Source: Leifsonia sp. EB41
GTDB taxonomy: Bacteria > Actinomycetota > Actinomycetes > Actinomycetales > Microbacteriaceae
Direction of reading: 5' to 3'
DNA: 64,000 nt
NCBI RefSeq assembly: GCF_041262565.1
Contig: NZ_JBGCCJ010000001.1
Coordinates: 2,108,001-2,172,000 of the forward strand
The notes beneath the pieces were generated by a model, which made no database searches, was not told the DNA's origin, and saw nothing but the letters and a program-made list of their open reading frames with translations. Each line of letters begins with the position of its first letter. Positions within the stretch are counted from its first letter, which is position 1. Of this stretch, positions 34,093 to 40,928 are shown one piece after another. The position numbers were made by a program, and so were the translations under genes.

Positions 34093-35297
34093 CGATCGGG
34101 CTCATCGTGAACCCGGTCGCGGGCGTCGGCGGCCCGGCCGGGCTCGCCGGCAGCGACGGCGCCGCGGTGCAGCGTGAGGCGCTGCGCCGCGGCGGCCGGC
34201 CGCGTGCGGGAGAGCGTGCGCTGGAGGCGCTGCGCGTGCTCGCGGCCGCGCACCCCGGCGCCGAAGTCCTCACCGCCTCCGGCGCACTGGGAGAGGACGC
34301 CGTGCGTGCCGCCGGACTCATTCCCCGCGTGGCATACACCCCTCACCACCCCGCGAAGGGCACGTTGTCGTCACTTCCGGGGGCGAAAAGTGACAAGAAC
34401 GTGCCCCTCGGCGGTACTGATGGGGATGACACGGCTCGGGCGGCGGCGGCGCTGCGGGCCGCTGGCGCATCTCTCATCCTGTTCGCGGGCGGGGACGGCA
34501 CGGCCCGGGATGTCGCTCGCGGCCTCCCTGCCGGCTCGCCCGTCCTCGGCATCCCCGCCGGAGTCAAGATGTACTCCGGCTGCTTCGCCGTCTCCCCCGC
34601 CGCCGCCGGCGTTCCCGCCGCCGACTGGCTCCGCTCCCCGCTCTCCACCGCCGAGGCCGAAGTGCTCGACCTCGATGAGGCCCTCCTGCGCGCCGGCCGC
34701 CCCGATCCGCGCCTCTTCGCGCTGGTCGCGGTCCCCGTCGCCGCCGGACGAACCCAGGCCCGCAAGGCCGCCACCCCGGCATCCGCCAGGGAGGCCGTCC
34801 GCCGCGCCGCCGCGGGTGCTGCCGCGGCGATGCGCCCGGGTGTCCGCTACCTCCTCGGCCCCGGCGGGACCACCACTGAGCTGGGCCGCCTGCTCGGGCT
34901 CGACACCTCGCCGCTCGGCGTCGACCTCGTGCAGGACGGCCGCCTCCTCGCCCGAGACCTCACCGAGCAGCAGACCTACGACGCCGTCGCCGGCCACGAC
35001 GCCCAGGCGGTCGTGACCGTCATCGGTGGCCAGGGCTTCCTGCTCGGCCGGGGAAACCAGCAGCTCTCCGCGCGCGTGATCGCCGCGCTGGGCGCCGCTC
35101 CCCTGCTCGTCGTCGCCACCGAGCAGAAACTCATCGACCTCGCCGGCCGGCCACTCCTGGTCGACACCGGCGACGCGGCTCTCGACCTGCGGCTGGCCGG
35201 TCACGTCCGCGTGACCACCGGGCCTGCGACCGCGAGCCTCTACCCTGTCAGTGCCGCGTCAGCGGCCCCCATCGAAGGAGAACCCGAATGCGTCTAG
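34089..35297 (+). CDS. ATP-NAD kinase/AcoX-like protein with in-frame repeat insertion
   Basis: 402 residues. The N-terminal Rossmann-like part has GLIVNPVAGVGG (3-14) and the diphosphate-binding motif AGGDGTARDV around residue 137, followed by GIPAGVKMYSGCFAVSP. These are typical of the AcoX-type ATP-NAD kinase family (PF01513-like; small actinobacterial subgroup). Phosphorylation of NAD or a related polyphosphate or diacyl ligand is plausible but unproven. Codons 89-107 are encoded by a complete 57-bp family B palindrome read in frame, adding a Gly/Ser/Lys-rich loop. The start is GTG overlapping gcvPB. The stop overlaps the SDR gene by 10 bp. Confidence 0.85.
   Translation: MTIGLIVNPVAGVGGPAGLAGSDGAAVQREALRRGGRPRAGERALEALRVLAAAHPGAEVLTASGALGEDAVRAAGLIPRVAYTPHHPAKGTLSSLPGAKSDKNVPLGGTDGDDTARAAAALRAAGASLILFAGGDGTARDVARGLPAGSPVLGIPAGVKMYSGCFAVSPAAAGVPAADWLRSPLSTAEAEVLDLDEALLRAGRPDPRLFALVAVPVAAGRTQARKAATPASAREAVRRAAAGAAAAMRPGVRYLLGPGGTTTELGRLLGLDTSPLGVDLVQDGRLLARDLTEQQTYDAVAGHDAQAVVTVIGGQGFLLGRGNQQLSARVIAALGAAPLLVVATEQKLIDLAGRPLLVDTGDAALDLRLAGHVRVTTGPATASLYPVSAASAAPIEGEPECV
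34354..34410. repeat. 57-bp palindromic repeat (family B), copy 4, inside a coding region
   Basis: Arms CGAAGGGCACGT... / ...ACGTGCCCCTCG pair with about 20 of 23 bases. The copy has the 57-bp length of the three other copies (19 codons), leaves the frame open, and shares the core GTTGTCGTCACTT with copy 3. It encodes the peptide KGTLSSLPGAKSDKNVPL. This is the only copy within a gene. Confidence 0.88.
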
Positions 35298-36046
35298 CCG
35301 GCAAGTCCGCCATCGTCACCGGAGGGGCAGGCGGCATCGGCCGCGCCACCTCCCTCGCCTTCGCGGCGGAGGGCGCGCGCGTCGCCGTCGTCGACCTGCA
35401 GCAGGAGGCCGCCGAGGCCGTCGCCGCCGAGATCCGTGCGGCAGGCGGCGAGGCCATCGCGCTCGGCGCCGATGTGTCCGCCGAGGCCGACGTGCAGCGC
35501 GTGGTCGCCGCCGTGGTGGAGGCGTTCGGCGGTGTCGACGTCTCGTTCAACAACGCGGGCATCATCCGCCGCACGACCGCGGTCGAGACCACCGTCGAGG
35601 AGTGGGACCGCGTCTTCGGCGTCAACGTGCGCGGCGTCTTCCTGATGTGCAAGCACGTCGTGCCCGTCATGGCGGCCGCCGGGAAGGGCTCCATCATCAA
35701 CACCGGCAGCGGCTGGGGGCTGAAGGGCGGCGGCCAGGCCATCTCGTACTGCGCCTCCAAGGGAGCGGTCGTCAACATGACCCGCGCGCTGGCGATCGAC
35801 CACGGCCCGCAGGGCATCCGCGTCAACTCGATCAACCCGGGCGATGTGAACACCGGCATGCTGCGCGACGAGGCCCGCCAGCTCGGCCAGGAGGCCGGCT
35901 CGTTCCTCGCGGAGGCGGCCGACCGCCCGCTGCGCCGGATGGGCGAGCCGTCCGAGATCGCCGCGGCCGTCGTCTGGCTGGCGAGCGACGAGTCGTCGTA
36001 CGTCACCGGCACCGCCCTCGTGGCGGACGGCGGCGGGATCGCGTAA
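35288..36046 (+). CDS. SDR-family dehydrogenase (glucose 1-dehydrogenase-like)
   Basis: 252 residues, classical short-chain dehydrogenase. The nucleotide motif is TGGAGGIGRAT (11-21) and the NNAG motif is at FNNAGIIRR (~88). The catalytic Ser is in NTGSGWGLKGG (~140), and Tyr-x-x-x-Lys is YCASKGAV (~155-159). The ending SSYVTGTALVADGGGIA is typical. It oxidises or reduces a hydroxyl of a sugar or related alcohol with NAD(P). It is the last gene of operon 2, overlapping the kinase-like gene by 10 bp, which links redox use of the released sugar to this operon. Confidence 0.93.
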   Translation: MRLAGKSAIVTGGAGGIGRATSLAFAAEGARVAVVDLQQEAAEAVAAEIRAAGGEAIALGADVSAEADVQRVVAAVVEAFGGVDVSFNNAGIIRRTTAVETTVEEWDRVFGVNVRGVFLMCKHVVPVMAAAGKGSIINTGSGWGLKGGGQAISYCASKGAVVNMTRALAIDHGPQGIRVNSINPGDVNTGMLRDEARQLGQEAGSFLAEAADRPLRRMGEPSEIAAAVVWLASDESSYVTGTALVADGGGIA

Positions 36047-36076
36047 CCCGACGGGATCCTGTGCCAGGGTGGGGAT

Positions 36077-36826
36077 GTGGAAGGCGCGGACATCGACCTG
36101 GCGTACATCCCGCCCGGCGCGGTGCAGCTCCACGACGCCCGGCAGAAGCGGCGCTGGACCGTCGAGCTGGAGTCGTTCGAGATCGGGGTGTTCCCGGTGA
36201 CGGAGGAGCAGGTCGCCGAGCTGATCGGCGAGCCCGCGACGCATCCCCGCCGGCCCGCGACCGGGGTGAGTTGGCTGCGCGCGATCCGGTTCTGCAACGC
36301 GGCGTCCGAGTGGGAGGGGCTCGACCCGGCGTACGCCGTCGACGGCGAGGAGGTCACCTGGCACGTCGACTCCGACGGCTACCGCCTCCCCACCGAGGCC
36401 GAGTGGGAGTACGCCTGCCGCGCGGGCTCGACCGGACCGCACTACGGGCCGCTGGCCGAGGTGGCCTGGACCAGCGCGGACGGCCTCAGTGCTCCGCACG
36501 ACGTGGGCGGAAGGCTGCCCAACCTGCACGGCCTGTTCGACACGCTCGGGAACGTGTGGGAGTGGTGCTGGGACTACCTCGACCCGGCACGCTATGACGA
36601 CTACCGGGTGTTCCGCGGCGGAGGCTTCGCCGACGACGCCTGGAGCGTGCGCGCGTCGGTGCGCCGCGGCGGTTCGCCGCGGACCCGGCACGAGGACCTC
36701 GGCTTCCGGGTCGCGCGCGGCGGCTTCGACGCGGAGGGCGCGGCCCAGGGCTGGTCTGCGGAGGCCGACCGCGAGCGCGCGGCGCTGGAGTTCCCGCTCC
36801 CGCCGGGCTGGACGCCGCGCCGCTAG
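36077..36826 (+). CDS. FGE-like (SUMF1 domain) protein without catalytic cysteines
   Basis: 249 residues. The fold of formylglycine-generating enzymes (PF03781) is recognised by GYRLPTEAEWEYACRAGSTGPHYGP (~100-124), GLFDTLGNVWEWCWD (~155-169) and the final RGGGFADDAWSVRASVRRGG with GFRVARGG. True FGEs need two cysteines in the RGGSF-type region. Here those positions are Ala/Asp/Ser, so sulfatase activation is unlikely and a structural or binding role is more probable. It starts with GTG 31 bp after the SDR stop, so it may be cotranscribed. No sulfatase gene is near. Confidence 0.88.
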   Translation: MEGADIDLAYIPPGAVQLHDARQKRRWTVELESFEIGVFPVTEEQVAELIGEPATHPRRPATGVSWLRAIRFCNAASEWEGLDPAYAVDGEEVTWHVDSDGYRLPTEAEWEYACRAGSTGPHYGPLAEVAWTSADGLSAPHDVGGRLPNLHGLFDTLGNVWEWCWDYLDPARYDDYRVFRGGGFADDAWSVRASVRRGGSPRTRHEDLGFRVARGGFDAEGAAQGWSAEADRERAALEFPLPPGWTPRR

Positions 36827-36837
36827 CGCGGGAAGTC

Positions 36838-37074
36838 TCAGAGCCCGAGCGAGCGCTTGATCAGCGTCTCAGCGTCGTCCGGCCCGACGGCCGGAGCGGT
36901 GGCCTCCCGGTTCGCCTCGGTGACGGCCTTGACCACTTCGTCGCGCTGGATGCGAATGCCGCGCGGGGCCTCGATGCCGACCCGCACGCCGTCGCCGCGG
37001 ACGTCGAGGATCGTGACGACGATGTCGTCCCCGATGAGCACGCGCTCGCCGACCTTCCGGGTCAATACCAGCAT
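36838..37074 (-). CDS. csrA: Carbon storage regulator CsrA
   Basis: 78 residues, the standard CsrA length plus a short C-terminal tail. It begins MLVLTRKVGERVLIGDDIVVTIL with the RNA-binding residues of strand 1 (LTRK) and the strand-5 region APRGIRIQRDEV. As a dimer CsrA binds GGA motifs and controls translation; in Gram-positives it works with FliW to repress flagellin synthesis. Its position next to the flagellar cluster supports this role, while fliW is not in the window. A TAGGCT hexamer ends six bases before the ATG, so the message may be leaderless. It is convergent with the FGE-like gene. Confidence 0.95.
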   Translation of the reverse strand: MLVLTRKVGERVLIGDDIVVTILDVRGDGVRVGIEAPRGIRIQRDEVVKAVTEANREATAPAVGPDDAETLIKRSLGL

Positions 37075-37139
37075 TGATCCAGCCTATCGGGCAGTCGACC
37101 CCGCGCCCACTCCCCCATCGGCCCGCCCGATTCCCGCGG

Positions 37140-37889
37140 TCAGCGCAGCCGGGCCGGGCGGACCCGCACCGGCGCGAGCCAGGCCGCGACAATCACTGCG
37201 GTGATCGATCCGGCCGCCATGATCGCGGCGAGCACGACCACCTGGAACCGCCCCGCCTCCAGCGGCGAGACCCCGCCGAAGATCGCGCCGACGAACGCGC
37301 CCGGCAGGGTGACAAGGCCCGTCGTCTTCGTCTGGTCGACGGACGGGATCAGCGCCGAGTACACCGCTCCCCTGGCCTGCTCCAGAGTCGACTGCCGTGG
37401 CGTCGCGCCCAGCGCCAGCCAGCCCTCCACCTCGTCCCAGTGGTCGTCGACCGCCTCGGTGAACCGGCGGCCGGAGAGTGTCGCGATGCTCATGGAGTTG
37501 CCGATGACGATGCCGCCGATGGCGAGCGCATAGCGCGCCGAGAACTCGATCGCGCCGGTCAGGAAGACGACGGAGAAGGAGACGACGACGCCGGTGAGCA
37601 TCGCCGTCCCCATCATGAGCGCGTGCTCCCCCGACCAGCCGATGCGGTGCGTGGCGGTCGCCGCCGCGACGCCGAACATGACCAGGAGGGCCAGTGCGAC
37701 CCAGACCGGATCGGTGATGACCCCGGCGAGGACCACACTGATGATCGCGAGCTGGGCGGCCCCGCGGAGGATCGCCAGGGCCGGGGCCCAGCGGTGCGGC
37801 ACGCGGTACGTGGCGAGGACGACGGTGGCCAGCAACGCGAGCACGGCGACCCCGAGGAGGGTCGGCGCGAGCTCGGCGAAAATGGGCAC
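37140..37889 (-). CDS. FetB/UPF0014-family ABC-type permease
   Basis: 249 residues with about seven helices. It contains the UPF0014 signature around IGGIVIGNSMSIATLSGRRF (116-135) and QTKTTGLVTLPGAFVGAIFGG (180-200). FetB of E. coli, with its ATPase FetA, exports iron and protects against peroxide stress. No fetA-like ATPase is next to it, which is unusual for this family, although it could be encoded elsewhere. The gene follows csrA on the same strand (65 bp apart) and lies downstream of a non-coding region rich in palindromes. Confidence 0.85.
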   Translation of the reverse strand: MPIFAELAPTLLGVAVLALLATVVLATYRVPHRWAPALAILRGAAQLAIISVVLAGVITDPVWVALALLVMFGVAAATATHRIGWSGEHALMMGTAMLTGVVVSFSVVFLTGAIEFSARYALAIGGIVIGNSMSIATLSGRRFTEAVDDHWDEVEGWLALGATPRQSTLEQARGAVYSALIPSVDQTKTTGLVTLPGAFVGAIFGGVSPLEAGRFQVVVLAAIMAAGSITAVIVAAWLAPVRVRPARLR

Positions 37890-37911
37890 GTCCCACCCTA
37901 ATCCGGGCGTG

Positions 37912-38120
37912 TTTCACACATGATCATCCACAGGGTTTCACACCGTGTGAATTACGAGGATGTAATTTCGAAGCTGTCTTCGAATTCCCGATAGTCTCGG
38001 AGAAAATGCAGATCAGAGCCTGAATCATCCTGAAAGGCAGTCTGAGAGCCCTCTAATCTCGGGCGTGTCCTCCACACCTGAGGGCAGTTGTTCCACCCGT
38101 TTTCAACAGAGTTATCCACA
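37912..38120. promoter_or_regulatory. Non-coding region with palindromes and DnaA-box-like sequences
   Basis: In the 242-bp gap between the FlhF-like gene's end and the FetB-like gene's start I see four elements: TTTCACAC at 37912, a perfect palindrome TTCACACCGTGTGAA (37937-37951), TTCGAAG-N4-CTTCGAA (37967-37984), and two 9-mers matching the DnaA box (TCATCCACA at 37924-37932 and TTATCCACA at 38112-38120, both in the same direction). The region is less GC-rich than its surroundings. It should hold the promoter and operator of the permease gene; a replication function is not supported (see rejected items). Confidence 0.5.
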
Positions 38121-38131
38121 GGTGGAGAAAG

Positions 38132-38908
38132 TCAGCGGTCGCTCCACCCGACCGGTACCCCCAAAAAGGAGGTCGAGTCCGGCGTCGTCGTGTACGCGAC
38201 GCCGATCGCGGCGATCGCGTCGACGCCGCTGCCGGCCTCCGCGACCAGGTTCGCCCACACCCGGGTGTCCTCGGGCTTGCGGGTGACGTCGACGGCGATC
38301 CAGACCTGGTCGGGGACCACATCGTGGAGGATGCCGGCGTAGCGGGCGGCGTCGGAGGGGGCTTCGCCGACGCCGATCGCGACGATCGTCGAGCCGTTGC
38401 GCCGCACGCCGTCCGCCCGCGCCTGCAGGGCCTCCCGGCGGCCGCCGACGTGACGGGAGCCGGTTCGTCCGACCGTGCCGGCCACGGCCACCTCGATCGC
38501 CGGGGTGGCCAGCGCCATCGCCTGCGCGACGGACAGCGCGTCTTCCCGGAGGCCGAACACGAAGACGAGGTCGCCGGGGTTCGTCGCGAGTCGCGGCGCC
38601 GGGCGGGTCGGCTCCTCGAAGCGCTCGGGCCGCCGCGCGGGAGCGGGGGAGGGCGTCGAGTCGATGACGATGGTCGTGGGCTCCACCGGCACGGGCAGGT
38701 ACCGGGCCGGGACGAGCGCCTCCGGATCGGTCTCGGCGATGATCTCCTCCATGACCTCCTCGAACTGCGAGGAGGCGTTCGCGTGCTGGAAGCGGACCTC
38801 CTGCTCGTCGGCGTCGGCCAGCAGGCCGGCGATCATGTCGGACGGGGCGAGCTCGTGGAGGTCCTTCTTCGGACGCCAGGCGTTATGAGGCCAGAGTCGG
38901 GGTGACAA
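38132..38908 (-). CDS. FlhF-like protein lacking a P-loop
   Basis: 258 residues in the usual place of flhF, directly after flhA, with which it overlaps by 26 bp. Residues 1-110 form a linker or variable N-domain. Residues 110-255 follow the layout of an SRP-type GTPase NG domain (LVFVFGLREDALSVAQAMAL, then RRNGSTIVAIGVGEAP, then QVWIAVDVTRKPEDTRVWANLVAE and an end LGVPVGWSDR). The P-loop GxxGxGKT and the G3/G4 motifs are missing, so it can hardly bind GTP. The start is TTG at 38908, with ATG (codon 25) as an alternative. It may keep a non-enzymatic role in pole positioning or be degenerate. Confidence 0.65.
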   Translation of the reverse strand: MSPRLWPHNAWRPKKDLHELAPSDMIAGLLADADEQEVRFQHANASSQFEEVMEEIIAETDPEALVPARYLPVPVEPTTIVIDSTPSPAPARRPERFEEPTRPAPRLATNPGDLVFVFGLREDALSVAQAMALATPAIEVAVAGTVGRTGSRHVGGRREALQARADGVRRNGSTIVAIGVGEAPSDAARYAGILHDVVPDQVWIAVDVTRKPEDTRVWANLVAEAGSGVDAIAAIGVAYTTTPDSTSFLGVPVGWSDR

Positions 38909-40928
38909 TTCGAATTACTCCGATCGTTTCGATGGGCGCCGGGGAGGTGGTGGCCTCGTTGTATGACAGGACGGGGAGAGCGGGCGCCTGCGCGGCGATG
39001 AGCCGGCGGACGGAGGGGCGGAGCTGCGGCGCGCAGACGAGTACGGCGCCTTCGTGCTCGGTGGCGGCGGAGCGGACCTCGCTGAGGACCTGCTCGAGCA
39101 CCGGGGGATCGAGGACGAGCTGCGAGCCGTACTCGGTCTGGCGCTGGCCCTCCAGCATCGCCTGCTCGAGCATGGGATCGAGGGTGATGACGCGGAGGGT
39201 GCCGTCGTCCACGTAGGGGTTGGAGAGCGCGGCGCCGAGCGCGAGCCGGGCTGCTTCGACCAGGCCCTCGGGTTCGAGCGAGACCTTGGCCCGGAGCGTG
39301 AGCGCCTCGTAGATGCGCGCGAGGTCGTTGATCGGCACGCGCTCGGAGAGCAGCCCCTGGAGCACGCGCTGCACCTCCGCGAGGCTGAGCAGGGCGGGGA
39401 CGAGCTCGTCGACCGCGGACGGGTTCACCCGCTTCACGCCCTCGGTGAGCACGCGGACGTCCTCGCGGGACAGCAGGCGGGCCGCGTTGGCGGTGACCGC
39501 CGACGAGAGGTGCGTGACGACGACGGAGACGCGGTCGATGACCGTCGCACCGGACAGCTCGGCGGTGTAGCGCAGTTCGGCGGCGATCCACTTGGCGGGG
39601 AGGCCGAACACCGGCTCGATCGTGTCGACTCCGGCGAGCGCGGTGAGGTCGTCGCCGAGGGCGAGCACCTTGCCGCGCGGCGCCTGGCCGCGGCCGACCT
39701 CCACGCCGGCCACCGTGATGCAGTACGTGGCCGACGGGAGTTCGCCGTTGTCGCGCGTGCGCACCGGCGGGACGACGATGCCGAGCTCGATCGCCAGCTT
39801 GCGCCGCAGTGCGCGCACGCGGCCGAGCAGGTCGTCCGAGCCCCCGGAGACGATGTCGATCAGGTCGGTGGCGAGCTGGATCTCCAGCGGGTGCACCCGC
39901 ATGTGCTCCAGGAGGTCGTCTGTGGTGTCGCTCGCACCCGTCGTCTTCTCCGCGACCGCCTTCGCGCGCTCCTCGGCGGCGGCCTTCGCCGCGCGCGCCT
40001 TGATGCGCTGGGAGGCCCAGATCAGGATGCCGCCGACCGCGAGGAACGGGATCATCGGCATGCCGGGGATCAGCGAGAGCGCGATGGCGGCGGCGGCGGC
40101 GATCGCGAGCGCGACGCGGGACTGTGTCAGCTGCGCTCCGGCCTGCGAGCCCATGTCGGAGTCGGCGCCCGACCGCGTGACGATCATGCCGGTGGACACC
40201 GCCATGAGCAGCGCCGGGATCTGCGCGGTGAGGCCGTCGCCGATGGTGAGCAGCGTGTACTTGTTGAGGGCGTCGGTGATCTGCATGCCGTTCTGCAGCA
40301 TCCCGATGCCGATGCCGCCGATCACGTTGATGACGATGATGAGGATGCCGGCGATGGCGTCGCCCTTGACGAACTTGGAGGCGCCGTCCATCGCGCCGTA
40401 GAAGTCCGACTCGGCGGCGACCTCCGCCCGGCGCTCCCTGGCCTGGGCGTTGGTGATCAGTCCGGCGTTGAGGTCGGCGTCGATCGCCATCTGCTTGCCG
40501 GGCATGGCGTCGAGCGTGAACCGGGCGCCGACCTCGGCCACGCGCTCCGCGCCCTTCGTGATGACCACGAACTGGATGACGACGAGGATGAGGAAGACGA
40601 CGGCGCCGATGATGATGTTGCCGCCGACCGCGACGTTGCCGAACGTCTCGATCACCTGGCCCGCATAGCCCTGGCCGAGCACGAGCCGGGTGGAGGCGAC
40701 GTTGAGTCCCAGCCGGAGCAGGGTCGCGATGAGCAGCAGCGAGGGGAAGACCGAGAAGTCGAGCGGCTTGCGGGCGAACATCGTGGTCAGCAGCACGACG
40801 AGGGCGAAGGCGATGTTGACCACGATCAGCGTGTCGAGCAGCCAGGCCGGGATCGAGACGACGAGCAGGAGCACGATGCCGACGACGCCGACCGGCACGG
40901 CCAGGAGCGACAGGTTCTTGTTCTTCAC
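38883..40928 (-). CDS. flhA: Flagellar type III export gate protein FlhA
   Basis: 681 residues. The N-terminal eight helices (first: LSLLAVPVGVVGIVLLLVVSIPAWLL) include the conserved FHIPEP-region equivalents (ARFTLDAMPGKQMAIDADLNAGLI near 145). A cytoplasmic domain follows from ~325 on, which binds export substrates and chaperones. FlhA is the largest membrane part of the flagellar export gate. The start is the GTG at 40928, overlapping the end of flhB (GTGA). The gene ends with TAA and overlaps the FlhF-like gene. Confidence 0.95.
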   Translation of the reverse strand: MKNKNLSLLAVPVGVVGIVLLLVVSIPAWLLDTLIVVNIAFALVVLLTTMFARKPLDFSVFPSLLLIATLLRLGLNVASTRLVLGQGYAGQVIETFGNVAVGGNIIIGAVVFLILVVIQFVVITKGAERVAEVGARFTLDAMPGKQMAIDADLNAGLITNAQARERRAEVAAESDFYGAMDGASKFVKGDAIAGILIIVINVIGGIGIGMLQNGMQITDALNKYTLLTIGDGLTAQIPALLMAVSTGMIVTRSGADSDMGSQAGAQLTQSRVALAIAAAAAIALSLIPGMPMIPFLAVGGILIWASQRIKARAAKAAAEERAKAVAEKTTGASDTTDDLLEHMRVHPLEIQLATDLIDIVSGGSDDLLGRVRALRRKLAIELGIVVPPVRTRDNGELPSATYCITVAGVEVGRGQAPRGKVLALGDDLTALAGVDTIEPVFGLPAKWIAAELRYTAELSGATVIDRVSVVVTHLSSAVTANAARLLSREDVRVLTEGVKRVNPSAVDELVPALLSLAEVQRVLQGLLSERVPINDLARIYEALTLRAKVSLEPEGLVEAARLALGAALSNPYVDDGTLRVITLDPMLEQAMLEGQRQTEYGSQLVLDPPVLEQVLSEVRSAATEHEGAVLVCAPQLRPSVRRLIAAQAPALPVLSYNEATTSPAPIETIGVIRIVTPTLAS

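Noticed and set aside
37084-37091. CCCGATAG before csrA, resembling the sigma-28 -10 box
   Set aside because: The base 15 nucleotides further upstream is not TWAC, and the spacing does not match the four true sites.
37890-38131. Origin of replication, because of two DnaA-box-like 9-mers
   Set aside because: Only two boxes, no dnaA/dnaN/recF or parAB genes nearby and no AT-rich unwinding region; a regulatory use is more likely.
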